64,000 nucleotides of DNA. It comes from UBA10649 sp963755335 (GTDB taxonomy: Bacteria > Actinomycetota > Actinomycetes > S36-B12). Shown in pieces: positions 8,706 to 19,090 of the stretch. Positions within the stretch are counted from its first letter, which is position 1. Every line of letters begins with the position of its first letter. A model generated the notes under the pieces. That model was given only the letters and a program-made list of their open reading frames with translations. It ran no database searches and was not told the origin of the DNA. The translations under genes were made by a program, and so were the position numbers. The stretch covers positions 496,001-560,000 of the forward strand of contig CAVWJW010000008.1 in NCBI GenBank assembly GCA_963755335.1, in the 5' to 3' direction.

Positions 8706-10246
8706 CTCTCGACGCCGCGCTGGTCGACCGGCTGCTCGGTCGGCTTGCCGTGTCGTCAGGCGCTGCCACCTTCCCGGTCGTCGCTCCCTTCACCGGCTCG
8801 CTGCTGTTCGACCTTCCACTCGCGGGCGAGGCCGACGTCGATGCTGCGATAGCCGACCTCCGGCGCGGACAGCGGGCGTGGGCGGCGCGACCCCTGGCCG
8901 AGCGCTCGGCGATCATGCTGCGATTCCACGATCTGGTGCTCGCCGAGCGCGAGACCGGCCTCGACATCGCCCAGTGGGAGACCGGCAAGGCGCGTCGCGA
9001 CGCGATGGAGGAGCTCGTCGACATCGCGCTCACCGCGCGTCACTACTCGCGGGATGCGAAGCGGCTGCTCAAGCCGCGACGGCATCGCGGGGTGTTCCCC
9101 CTCGCCGTGGGAGTGGTGCAGCTGCAGCATCCGAAGGGCGTCGTGGGCGTGCTGTCGCCGTGGAACTACCCGCTCACGCTGGCCGGCAGCGACGCGCTGC
9201 CGGCGCTCATCGCGGGCAACGCCGTGCTGCTCAAACCCGACGTCCAGACGACGCTGACGGCGGCGTGGGTCATCGACCTCATGATCAGGGCCGGGCTCCC
9301 GGAGGACGTCATCCGGGTCGTGCCGGGCGAGGGTCCGGTCGTCGGGCCGATGGTGATCGACCGCGTCGACTACGTGATGTTCACCGGCTCGACGCGCGTC
9401 GGACGCGAGGTCGCCGCTCGCTGCGGTGAGCGCCTCATCGGCTGCTCGCTCGAGCTCGGCGGCAAGAACGCGATGATCGTGCGGGCCGACGCCGACCCGG
9501 ACCGTGCCGCCCAGATCGCCGTGCGCGCGTGCTTCGCCAACTCGGGCCAGCTGTGCATCTCGATGGAGCGGCTCTACGTCCACGAAGCCGTCTTCGACTC
9601 GTTCCTGGCCGCCTTCACCGAGCGCGTTCGCGCGATGACGATGTCGGCGGCCGTCGGCTGGGGTGCCGACATGGGCTCGCTCATCGCACAGCGGCAGGTG
9701 GATCGCGTGCAGTCGCACGTCGAGGATGCCGTCAGTCGCGGCGCTCACGTCGTCACCGGCGGGAAGCCGCGGCCCGACGTCGGACCGTTCTTCTTCGAGC
9801 CCACCGTCCTCACCGGCGTCACCGAGGACATGATCGTGTGCGACGAGGAGACCTTCGGTCCGGTGGTGGCCGTCTACCCCGTCTCGTCGGACGAGCAGGC
9901 CATCGAGGCGGCCAACGACTCGCCCTACGGGCTCAATGCCGTCATCGTGACCCGGGACTCCCGGGCCGGGCGGACCATCGGCCGGCAGGTGCACGCCGGA
10001 ACGGTCAACGTGAACGAGGCCTTCGGGCCGTCCTGGGGGAGCACTCGGGCACCCATGGGCGGGATGGGCGACTCGGGCCTGGGCCGGCGCCACGGCGACG
10101 AGGGATTGCTGAAGTACACCGAGTCTCAGACCATCGCGACGCAGCGCTTCCTGGGGTTCGATCCTCAGTTCGGGTGGTCAGACGAGAGGTGGCTGAATAC
10201 CCTTGCAGGAGCACTCTCTGTCATGAAGAAGGCCGGGTTGAAGTAG
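8702..10246 (+). CDS. Succinate-semialdehyde dehydrogenase-like aldehyde dehydrogenase
   Basis: 514-residue NAD(P)-dependent aldehyde dehydrogenase. The catalytic residues are Glu251 in LELGGKN and Cys285 in NSGQLC; the cofactor region (GVLSPWNYPL, FTGSTRVGREV) and the C-terminal FGPSWGSTRAPMGGMGDSG are intact. The closest recognisable type is the GabD2-like SSADH that oxidises succinate semialdehyde to succinate, but related semialdehydes are possible. The start ATG overlaps the guaB3 stop by four bases and the next gene starts two bases after its stop, giving a four-gene operon guaB-guaB3-SSADH-GMC oxidoreductase. Confidence 0.88.
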   Translation: MTLDAALVDRLLGRLAVSSGAATFPVVAPFTGSLLFDLPLAGEADVDAAIADLRRGQRAWAARPLAERSAIMLRFHDLVLAERETGLDIAQWETGKARRDAMEELVDIALTARHYSRDAKRLLKPRRHRGVFPLAVGVVQLQHPKGVVGVLSPWNYPLTLAGSDALPALIAGNAVLLKPDVQTTLTAAWVIDLMIRAGLPEDVIRVVPGEGPVVGPMVIDRVDYVMFTGSTRVGREVAARCGERLIGCSLELGGKNAMIVRADADPDRAAQIAVRACFANSGQLCISMERLYVHEAVFDSFLAAFTERVRAMTMSAAVGWGADMGSLIAQRQVDRVQSHVEDAVSRGAHVVTGGKPRPDVGPFFFEPTVLTGVTEDMIVCDEETFGPVVAVYPVSSDEQAIEAANDSPYGLNAVIVTRDSRAGRTIGRQVHAGTVNVNEAFGPSWGSTRAPMGGMGDSGLGRRHGDEGLLKYTESQTIATQRFLGFDPQFGWSDERWLNTLAGALSVMKKAGLK

Positions 10247-10248
10247 CC

Positions 10249-11948
10249 ATGCGCGGGGGATTCGACTTCGACGTACTGATCATCGGGTCGGGATTCGGCG
10301 GATCGGTGTCCGCTCTCCGCCTCGCGGAGAAGGGCTACCGGGTCGGCGTGCTTGAGGCGGGACGCCGCTTCGAAGACGATGCCTTCCCCCGCAGACTCGT
10401 GGCGCCTCAAGGACTTCCTCTGGGCCCCCAAGCTGGGCCTGACCGGCATCCAGCGGATCCACGTCCTGCGCGATGTCGTCGTGCTCGCCGGGGCCGGCGT
10501 CGGCGGCGGGTCGCTGGTCTACGCGAACACGCTGTACGTGCCCGGGCGACACCTTCTTCGACGATCCGCAGTGGCGCGACATCACGGACTGGAAGTCCGA
10601 GCTGGCCCCGTACTACGACCAGGCGACCCGGATGCTCGGCGTCACCCGCAACCCCACGATGACCCCGAGCGACGAGGTGATCAAGGCGGTCGCCGAGGAC
10701 ATGGGCGTCGGCCACACGTTCACGCTGACCCCCGTCGGCGTCTACTTCGGAGAAGGCCCGGGCATCACCACGCCGGACCCGTTCTTCGGCGGTGCGGGGC
10801 CGGCCCGAACCGGCTGCATCGAGTGCGGCGAGTGCATGACCGGGTGCCGCTACAACGCGAAGAACACCATGCCCAAGAACTACCTGGGGCTGGCCGAGCG
10901 AGCCGGTGCCCGGGTGTATCCGCTGACCACGGTCACCGGCATCAGCGAGCGACCCGGCGGTGGTTACGTCGTCGACACCGTCCGCACCGGATCGTGGTCG
11001 AATCGCCGCGTGCGCACGCTGTCAGCGGAGCAGGTCATCGTTGCTGCGGGCACCTACAACACTCAGCGGCTCCTGCACCGGATGAAGGACGAGGGCCGCC
11101 TGCCTCGGCTGTCGAAGGCACTGGGCCGGCTGTCACGCACCAACTCCGAGTCCATCCTGGGAGCCGTCGCGAAGTCGCCCGACGCCGACTACACGCGGGG
11201 CGTGGCGATCACGTCGAGCTTCTACCCCGAGCCGCAGACCCATGTCGAGCCGGTCCGCTACGGCAAGGGCTCGAACTCGATGGGCCTGCTCCAATCGGTG
11301 CTGACCGTTCCGACGACCGGCCGCGCCCGCTGGCGGACGTGGACTCGTGAACTGGTGAACCAGCGTGCCGATGCGCTGTCGCTGGTCAACGTCCGGCGCT
11401 GGAGCGAGCGCGCTGTCATCGCCCTCGTGATGCAGCCCGTCGACAACTCGCTCACGCTCACCGGCGCCCGCAACCGGTTCGGCCGGTGGAAGCTGACGAC
11501 CAAGAAGCACGAGTCCAGTCCCGCACCGACGTACATCCCGATCGCCCACGAGGTCGTTCGACGGATCGCTGCCAAGGTCGAGGGCGTGGCGGGCGGCAAC
11601 GTCTTCGAGAACTTCGACGCCGCCATGACCGCGCACTTCGTCGGCGGCTGCTCCATCGGAGCCGACTCCGAGGCGGGTGTCATCGACGCCTACCACCGGG
11701 TCTTCGGCTACCCCGGGCTGCACGTGGTCGACGGCGCGGCGATCACCGCGAACCTGGGCGTCAACCCCTCGCTGACGATCACGGCGCAGGCCGAGCGCGC
11801 GATGTCGATGTGGCCGAACAAGGGCGATGCCGATCCGCGACCCGAGGCGGGGTCGCCCTACGTACCCGTGCCCGCCGTGCCTCCGCGTTCACCGGCCGTG
11901 CCGGCGTCGGCGCCGGGCGCCCTGCGCCTGCCCACCCCCGCCGAGTAA
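10249..11948 (+). CDS. GMC oxidoreductase, cholesterol-oxidase-like (frameshifted twice)
   Basis: FAD-dependent oxidoreductase of the GMC family, most like actinobacterial ChoD/cholesterol-oxidase-like enzymes, whose mycobacterial gene also follows guaB3. The Rossmann motif DVLIIGSGFGGSVSALRLAEKG is at residues 6-27. The Cys-rich CIECGECMTGCRYNAKNT block and the C-terminal VVDGAAITANLGVNPSLTI motif are present. Reading is broken by an extra C in the CCCCC run at 10386-10390 and an extra G in GGG at 10544-10546; removing each restores EDDAFPADSW and LYVPGDTFF. Both sit in homopolymers, so sequencing error is likely. It ends just before a hairpin facing the cox genes. Confidence 0.85.
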
Positions 11949-11962
11949 CGGCGAACCGCCCC

Positions 11963-12024
11963 GCCGACCTTGAGGTTGTGGGGGTCGGCGCGGCGCGCGC
12001 AGCCCCCGCAACCTCAAGGTCGGC
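11963..12024. terminator. Bidirectional terminator between the GMC oxidoreductase and coxM
   Basis: A perfect 16-base inverted repeat (11963-11978 and 12009-12024) sits between two convergent genes. The loop carries further GC pairing. It can serve both transcripts. Confidence 0.75.
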
Positions 12025-12035
12025 AAAGGGCAGGC

Positions 12036-12890
12036 CTAGAGGCCGGCCGCCTTCGCGACCGCGCGGGCGGTCAGGACCCGGGCCAGGTGCTCCCGGTAGT
12101 CCGCCTGCGCATGGATGTCGTCGGTCGGGTTCGTCCCGTCGGCCGCTGACTGCGCAGCCGCGGTGATGGCCTCGAGCGTGGCCGGTGAGCCGACGAGGGC
12201 GGCCTCCACGCTCGCCGCCCGGACGGGGCCGGGCCCCATGTTGGTCAGGCCGATTCGGGCGCCGGTGATGGCGCCCCCGTCCACCTTCACCGCGGCGGCG
12301 ACACCGACGATCGCCCAGGCCTGTGCCGTCCGGTTGAACTTCTCGTAGTGCGCCCCCCAACCCGCGTACTTCGGGAACGAGACGCTCACCAGTACCTCGT
12401 CAAGGCCCACCGCGGTCGTGAAGTAGTCCACGAAGAAGTCCGACGCCGGGACGAAGCGACGCCCGCCCGGCCCGGCGATGGTGAACGTCGCATCGAGGGC
12501 CAGCGCCGTACCGGGCTGGTCACCTGCCGGGTCGGCATGGGCCAGAGCACCACCGAGCGTGCCCCGGTGCCGGATCTGCCGGTCCGCCACGGTGGCCGTG
12601 GCCGCGGCGAGCAGCGCCACGTTGTCCTTGACCAAGGCGCTGTTCATCACCTCGTCGTGGGTCACGCCGGCCCCGATGACGATCGCGTCACCGGAGTCGG
12701 TGATGCCCTTGAGCTCGTCGATGCGCGTCGTGTCGACGACGACCGAGGGCGCGCCCATGCGCAATCGCAGCACGGGCATGAGCGACTGGCCACCGCCGAG
12801 GACCTTGGCGTCCTCGCCGCCGGCCACCAGTGCCGCGACCGCCTCGTCGACCGTGGACGGCCGAACGTAGTCGAATGCTGCGGGGATCAT
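12036..12890 (-). CDS. coxM: CO-dehydrogenase-like medium subunit (FAD-binding, CoxM)
   Basis: 284-residue FAD-binding subunit of a xanthine-oxidase-family molybdenum hydroxylase; it passes electrons from the Fe-S subunit to FAD. FAD-binding motifs AKVLGGGQSL (about 28-37) and IRHRGTLGGALAHADPAGD (about 105-123) are visible, with the CO-DH-type C-terminal domain after about 175. Length is normal for the family. The ATG at 12890 overlaps the coxL stop (ATGA). It is the last gene of coxS-coxL-coxM. The physiological substrate follows from the large subunit and is not certain to be CO. Confidence 0.9.
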   Translation of the reverse strand: MIPAAFDYVRPSTVDEAVAALVAGGEDAKVLGGGQSLMPVLRLRMGAPSVVVDTTRIDELKGITDSGDAIVIGAGVTHDEVMNSALVKDNVALLAAATATVADRQIRHRGTLGGALAHADPAGDQPGTALALDATFTIAGPGGRRFVPASDFFVDYFTTAVGLDEVLVSVSFPKYAGWGAHYEKFNRTAQAWAIVGVAAAVKVDGGAITGARIGLTNMGPGPVRAASVEAALVGSPATLEAITAAAQSAADGTNPTDDIHAQADYREHLARVLTARAVAKAAGL

Positions 12891-15256
12891 GCCTGAGCTC
12901 CCTTCGCCGCCTGGATGGCTCTCCAGACCGTCTGCGGACTTGCGGGCATCTCGATGTCGATGACGCCCATCGGGCGAAGCGCATCGACGATGCCGTTGAT
13001 GATGGCCGGGGTCGATGCGATCGCGCCTGCCTCGCCGACGCCCTTGGTGCCGAGCGAATGCGTCGTCGACGGCGTGATGGTCGTGGCGGTGATGAACGAC
13101 GGCAGGTCGGCCGCGCTCGGGATGAGGTAGTCGGCGAGGCTGGCGGTGAGCAGGTTGCCGTCCTCGTCGTACTGCGCGAACTCGTAGAGCGCCTGCGCGA
13201 CGCCCTGCGCCACGCCGCCGTGCACCTGGCCCTCGACGATCATCGGATTGATCTGGTTGCCGACGTCGTCGCAGCACACGTACTTGCGCAGCCGCACCTT
13301 GCCGGTCTCGGTGTCGACCTCCATGGCCGCGAGGTGGGTGCCATGCGGGTAGGAGAAGTCCTCCGGATCGACGGTGGCCTCACCGGACAGCATCGGCTCG
13401 ACGCCGGCCGGCAGGTTGTGCGCCGAGAAGGCCTGCCACGCGACCGCGGCCAGGGTGTGCGCCTTCTCCGGGTCGCCCTTGACGGAGAAGGTGCCGTCAT
13501 GGAACTCGAGGTCCTCGGGGGCGCATTCGAGCTGGTGCGCGGCGATCACCTTCGCGTTCTCGACGAGGCGATCGGCGGCCTTCTTGATGGCCTGGCCGCC
13601 GACGGCCAGCGAGCGGGAGCCGTAGGTGTCCATTCCGTAGGGTGCCCGACCGGTGTCGCCGTGGATGACCTCGATGTCGTCGACGGGGATGCCGAGGATG
13701 CCGCTGGCGATCTGGCTCCAGGCGGTCTCATGGCCCTGCCCGTGCGGCGAGGTGCCGGTGACCAGCTCGACCTTGCCCGTGGGCAGCAGCCGGATGGTGC
13801 AGTGCTCCCAGCCGCCAGCGGCGTACTTCAGGGCGCCGAGGGTTCGCGAGGGTGCTAGGCCGCACATCTCGGTGAAGGTCGAGATGCCGATGCCCAGCTG
13901 GACGGGATCGCCGGACTCGCGGCGCGCCTTCTGCTCCGCCCGAAGCTCGGCCATGCCGAACAGGTCGAGGGCCTTGGCCGTCGCCGCCTCGTAGTTGCCG
14001 GTGTCGTAGGTGAGGCCGGCCACGGTCGTGTACGGGAACTCGTGGTGCTGGATCCAGTTCCTGGCCCGGAACTCCATCGGGTCGATGCCGAGCTCGGCCG
14101 CAGCCTCGTCGACGATCCGCTCGATCGTGTAGGTGGCCTCGGGCCGTCCGGCGCCGCGGTAGGCGTCGGTCGGCGTGGTGTTGGTGAACACGCCCGTGCA
14201 GTGGAACTCGTAGGCGTCCATCTTGTAGATGGCCGGGTACATGAACATGCCCAGGATCGGGATGCCCGGCGTGATGATCTGCAGATAGCCGCCCATGTTG
14301 GCGAGGATGGTCACACGCAGGCCGAGGATCTTGCCTGCATCGGTGACGGCGAGCTCGACGTCCTGGATGTGGTCGCGACCGTGGTGCGTGGCGACCATGT
14401 TCTCGCTGCGGGTCTCGGTCCACTTGACCGGACGCCCGAGCTTGCGGGCCAGCTGCGTCACGAGGATCTCTTCGCGGTAGCACTGCAGCTTGCCGCCGAA
14501 GCCGCCGCCGACGTCGGGAGCGACGATGCGGAGGTTCTGCTCGGGAATGCCGGTGACCAGCGCCAGCAGGACGCGCAGCACGTGCGGGATCTGCGTGGAT
14601 GACCAGACCGTGATCTCGTCGCTCATGCCCATGGGTGCGGCGACGACGGCACGCGGCTCCATGAACGCCGGGATGAGTCGCTGGTTGACGAAACGCCGCT
14701 TGACCACGCGGTCGGCCTTGGCGGCGGCATCGTCGAAGCCACCACCGAACGGGTACGTGTAGCAGCTGTTGTTCGGCACCGAGTCATGCACGAGCTCGGA
14801 GTCGCCGGTGAGCGCATCGACCATGTTGATGACCGCCGGCAGCGGTTCGTACTCGACGTCAACCGCCGCGAGTGCGTCCTCCGCAGACGCCGCATCCGTG
14901 GCGAGGACGACGGCGACGCAGTCGCCGACGTGGCGGACCTTGTCGCCGGTCAGTGCGGGGAAGGGCGGCATGAGCGTGTTGTCGGTGACGGGCCAGACGC
15001 AGGGCACCGCGGCGTTCATGTCACCGAGCGAAGCGGCGTCGAACGCGGCCACGACGTTGGGCATCGCCAGTGCGCCGGACAGGTCGATGCTGGTGATCCG
15101 CGCGTGCGCCATCGGGCTGCGCACGATGGCCATGTGCAGCGTGCCGGGCAGCTGGATGTTGTCGGTCCAGTTGGTGCGCCCGTGCAGGAGCTTGGCGTCC
15201 TCCTTGCGCCGCAGCGGGCGACCGATCGCGTTCGTCGACTCGATGATGTCGGTCAC
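12887..15256 (-). CDS. coxL: CO-dehydrogenase-like large subunit, form II type (CoxL)
   Basis: 789-residue molybdopterin-binding subunit of the xanthine oxidase family. GGGFGGK is at about 250-256, and the Mo-loop AYRGAGR is at 365-371. That motif defines form II proteins; form I CO dehydrogenases carry AYxCSFR with the active-site Cys. The C-terminal GTKGVGEAG contains the catalytic Glu. CO oxidation by form II enzymes is disputed, so another carbonyl or heterocyclic substrate is possible. The GTG start at 15256 overlaps the coxS stop (GTGA). The S-L-M order also fits form II. Confidence 0.9.
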   Translation of the reverse strand: MTDIIESTNAIGRPLRRKEDAKLLHGRTNWTDNIQLPGTLHMAIVRSPMAHARITSIDLSGALAMPNVVAAFDAASLGDMNAAVPCVWPVTDNTLMPPFPALTGDKVRHVGDCVAVVLATDAASAEDALAAVDVEYEPLPAVINMVDALTGDSELVHDSVPNNSCYTYPFGGGFDDAAAKADRVVKRRFVNQRLIPAFMEPRAVVAAPMGMSDEITVWSSTQIPHVLRVLLALVTGIPEQNLRIVAPDVGGGFGGKLQCYREEILVTQLARKLGRPVKWTETRSENMVATHHGRDHIQDVELAVTDAGKILGLRVTILANMGGYLQIITPGIPILGMFMYPAIYKMDAYEFHCTGVFTNTTPTDAYRGAGRPEATYTIERIVDEAAAELGIDPMEFRARNWIQHHEFPYTTVAGLTYDTGNYEAATAKALDLFGMAELRAEQKARRESGDPVQLGIGISTFTEMCGLAPSRTLGALKYAAGGWEHCTIRLLPTGKVELVTGTSPHGQGHETAWSQIASGILGIPVDDIEVIHGDTGRAPYGMDTYGSRSLAVGGQAIKKAADRLVENAKVIAAHQLECAPEDLEFHDGTFSVKGDPEKAHTLAAVAWQAFSAHNLPAGVEPMLSGEATVDPEDFSYPHGTHLAAMEVDTETGKVRLRKYVCCDDVGNQINPMIVEGQVHGGVAQGVAQALYEFAQYDEDGNLLTASLADYLIPSAADLPSFITATTITPSTTHSLGTKGVGEAGAIASTPAIINGIVDALRPMGVIDIEMPASPQTVWRAIQAAKGAQA

Positions 15257-15726
15257 TTCTGGCCCCCCATCAGCTCGGCGGCGTACGCCACGGACTTCAC
15301 GATGTTGTGGTACCCGGTGCACCGGCACAGGTTGCCGTGGAGACCGTCGCGGATCTCCTCCTCGGTCGGGTTCGGGTTCTCGTTCAACAGGTCGACGGCC
15401 GACATCACCATGCCCGGGGTGCAGTAGCCGCACTGCAGGCCGTGGCACTCCTTGAACGCCGTCTGCACCGGATGCCAGTCGTCGCCGGTGGCCAGACCCT
15501 GGATCGTGGTGATCTCGCCGCCGTCAGCCTGCACGGCGAGCACACTGCAGGACTTGACGCTGCTGCCGTTCAACAGGACGGTGCAGGCACCGCAGTTCGA
15601 GGTATCGCAGCCGACCACCGTGCCGACCTTGCCCAGGTCGTTGCGCAGCCAGTGGACCAGCAGCGTTCGTGCTTCGACGTCGCTCTCGTAGCGCGTCCCG
15701 TCGACTGTGACGCTGATGTGGTGCAT
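15253..15726 (-). CDS. coxS: CO-dehydrogenase-like small subunit (2Fe-2S, CoxS)
   Basis: 157-residue iron-sulfur subunit of the molybdenum hydroxylase. The plant-type cluster is held by Cys40, Cys45, Cys48 and Cys60; the second cluster by Cys99, Cys102, Cys134 and Cys136 (CGYC, CRC). All eight ligands are present. The ATG at 15726 is preceded by GGAAGGGA. It is the first gene of a minus-strand coxS-coxL-coxM operon with four-base overlaps at both junctions. The nearest upstream control element is a CRP-like site about 50 bases before the start. Confidence 0.93.
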   Translation of the reverse strand: MHHISVTVDGTRYESDVEARTLLVHWLRNDLGKVGTVVGCDTSNCGACTVLLNGSSVKSCSVLAVQADGGEITTIQGLATGDDWHPVQTAFKECHGLQCGYCTPGMVMSAVDLLNENPNPTEEEIRDGLHGNLCRCTGYHNIVKSVAYAAELMGGQK

Positions 15727-15774
15727 GACGTCCCTTCCACGTGAACGAGGGCACGGCCCAGCAACCGGACCGCG

Positions 15775-15790
15775 TGTGATGGAGGTCACG
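15775..15790. promoter_or_regulatory. CRP/GlxR-like operator upstream of coxS
   Basis: TGTGA, six bases, TCACG: nine of ten consensus arm positions of the CRP/GlxR cAMP-receptor site. It lies 49 bases before the coxS start and 65 bases before the divergent dispanin-like gene, so it could act on either. An identical-arm copy lies upstream of mdh (60273). Confidence 0.55.
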
Positions 15791-15855
15791 TTAGGGCGCA
15801 CTCGCTGGTCTTGGGGGCGGTTTCGGTGGTTCTTACCCACGCTAGGGTTCCCACG

Positions 15856-16140
15856 ATGCCTGACATCGCGGACGACGCTGCCGCGAAACCCGAACCGGCC
15901 GTCACGACCCACCTGGGCTGGGCGGTTGCCTCCGCCATGCTGTGCTTCCTGCCGCTGGGCCTGGTGGCGGTCGCCTACGCGGTCAGTGCGCACAACGCGG
16001 TAGCGAGGGGCGAGTCCGAACGGGCGGTCCGCCAGGCCCGTCGGGCCAAGCGCTGGCTCATCGCCACGGTCGTCGTCGGGATCCTGCTCGACCTCTTCCT
16101 CGTCGCCGTCTTCCTCCTGCTGGGCGCCTTCTCGACGTGA
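15856..16140 (+). CDS. CD225/dispanin-family small membrane protein
   Basis: 94 residues with two membrane segments (about 21-43 and 66-91). Between them is the family signature: YAVSAHNAVARGESERAVR, then ARRAKRW, the pattern of CD225/dispanin proteins (related in fold class to eukaryotic IFITM). Bacterial members have no settled function. TAGGGT at 15843-15848 lies seven bases before the ATG, so the transcript is probably leaderless. It is divergent from cox and followed by guaA after 56 bases. Confidence 0.8.
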   Translation: MPDIADDAAAKPEPAVTTHLGWAVASAMLCFLPLGLVAVAYAVSAHNAVARGESERAVRQARRAKRWLIATVVVGILLDLFLVAVFLLLGAFST

Positions 16141-16184
16141 CGGCCGGCGTCCGGGCGTCGAGCCACGCCCGAGTGTCGGCTGGA

Positions 16185-16196
16185 TAGGCTCGCCGC

Positions 16197-16199
<3 letters not shown>
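16185..16199 (+). promoter_or_regulatory. Leaderless -10/start of guaA
   Basis: TAGGCT at 16185-16190, six bases, then the GTG start at 16197: transcription would begin at or beside the start codon. The same arrangement is seen at pcrA, tauE and purN in this window. Confidence 0.55.
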
Positions 16200-17765
<1,566 letters not shown>

Positions 17766-17767
17766 CC

Positions 17768-18133
17768 ATGGAGTTCCTGTACAACCTGTTCCTCGTCCTG
17801 CACTTCATCGGCCTCGCCATGCTGTTCGGCGGGTTCATGGTGCAGGTGTCGTCGCCCGACAAGGGCGTCAACCGCACCATGCTCGAGGGTGCGCTGACTC
17901 AGCTGGTCACCGGCCTCGTGCTGGTGGGCATGCTGTCGGCCGGGGCGATCGAGGGCGAGGAGCCCAACAATCCCGTCGTCGGGATCAAGCTCCTGGTGCT
18001 CATCGTGATCACCGTGCTGGCCTTCATCGGCCGTCGGCGTTCGGCCCCGCAGGTCGCGATCTGGGCGAGCATCGGCGTGCTGACGCTCGTCAACATCGCT
18101 GTGGCCGTCTTCGCCGGAGTCGTCGTCGGCTGA
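17768..18133 (+). CDS. Small integral membrane protein of unknown function
   Basis: 121 residues with about four predicted membrane helices (near 3-25, 40-62, 70-92 and 97-120) and an intervening GEEPNNP loop. The first helix contains LFLVLHFIGLAMLFGGFM, a pattern common in small actinobacterial membrane proteins with a conserved intramembrane His. GGGAG at 17758-17762 favours the ATG at 17768 over the ATG at 17756. It follows guaA by two bases and meets a convergent deacetylase gene. No function can be assigned. Confidence 0.7.
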   Translation: MEFLYNLFLVLHFIGLAMLFGGFMVQVSSPDKGVNRTMLEGALTQLVTGLVLVGMLSAGAIEGEEPNNPVVGIKLLVLIVITVLAFIGRRRSAPQVAIWASIGVLTLVNIAVAVFAGVVVG

Positions 18134-18135
18134 CG

Positions 18136-18873
18136 TCAGACCGTGACGACCATGAACCCCTCGGCCAGCCGGCCCTCGGGCAGGCCGCCGAGCTCGGCGG
18201 TCATGGTCATCCACCCGCGGATGCGGTCCTCGAGGTCGTCCATGTGCGCGGTCTGGCTCTCGTGCGCGCGCAGGGCCTGGATCTTGAAGGCGAAGTTCTC
18301 GGTGACGTCGAGGAAGTGGTTCGGCGTCGGGGCCGCGAGCACCCACACCTCGGGCACGGTCCATGCCTCCAGGCCCTCGTCCTGCAGGAGGCTGGGGTGC
18401 GCGAACGGGTTGCGCGCATCGGGGTAGACCGACTGGATGGCGGCGTCGCCCGCAGCCATGTGATCGGGGTGCGACGCCGGAAGGCGCAGCCAGTTGCGCT
18501 CAGGTGACTGGATGATGATGCGGTCCGGACGGACCTGGCGGATGACCCGGCTGATGTCGCGGCGCAGCTCGTGGCTGACGGTGAGCTCCCCGTCGCGGTA
18601 GCCGAGGAAGGTGATGTCGCTGACACCCAGGATCGCGCCGGCGGCGCGCTGCTCGCCCCGGCGGATGCGGGGGATCTCCGAGCGCGGCACGTCGGGGTCG
18701 AATCCGCCGGCGTCGCCATCGGTGACCAGGCAGTAGCTGACGGCGACCCCGGCATCCGTCAGTGCCTTGATGGTGGCGCCCGCGCCGAAGTCGATGTCGT
18801 CCGGATGGGCCATGACGGCGAGCACGCGCTCCACGCGGCCGCCGTCGCGGTTGGTCGTCAGGGGATCGCTCAC
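18136..18873 (-). CDS. PIG-L family deacetylase
   Basis: 245-residue zinc-dependent amidase of the LmbE/PIG-L family, which removes N-acetyl groups from glucosamine-type sugars or conjugates (MshB and Mca are the mycothiol relatives). AHPDD at residues 22-26 supplies two zinc ligands and the catalytic Asp, and HPDHMAAG supplies the later His. The substrate cannot be read from sequence; it is a general member rather than a clear MshB. The GTG at 18873 was chosen because the conserved part starts within 15 residues; upstream codons are not family-like. Confidence 0.85.
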   Translation of the reverse strand: MSDPLTTNRDGGRVERVLAVMAHPDDIDFGAGATIKALTDAGVAVSYCLVTDGDAGGFDPDVPRSEIPRIRRGEQRAAGAILGVSDITFLGYRDGELTVSHELRRDISRVIRQVRPDRIIIQSPERNWLRLPASHPDHMAAGDAAIQSVYPDARNPFAHPSLLQDEGLEAWTVPEVWVLAAPTPNHFLDVTENFAFKIQALRAHESQTAHMDDLEDRIRGWMTMTAELGGLPEGRLAEGFMVVTV

Positions 18874-19046
18874 GCGTGCAGCGTAGTGGGCCGTCGCGAG
18901 GCCGCAGGACCGCGGGCATCCGCGACAAATCGGCACGAGAGGGGCGAGATCCGTCGTTCGACGGCCGGTCGGGGTACCGTGGGGCCCGTCGTTCGGGGCC
19001 GACGGGAGGCAGGATGCGAGCCTATTTTGATCCTCGCAGGAGCCTC

Positions 19047-19082
19047 GTCACAGTGGTAACTTCCGTCACTTCCGTGACAGAG
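19047..19082 (+). repeat. Four tandem 9-base GTNAC repeats, possible MtrA-type operator
   Basis: GTNAC cores start at 19047, 19056, 19065 and 19074, exactly nine bases apart: GTCACAGTG, GTAACTTCC, GTCACTTCC, GTGACAGAG. The array ends nine bases before the start of a secreted cell-wall-type peptidase gene, near a candidate -10 (TAGGGT at 19083). The response regulator MtrA is known to bind 9-base direct repeats of GTCACAGCG type upstream of cell-wall hydrolase genes. Confidence 0.6.
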
Positions 19083-19090
19083 TAGGGTCC

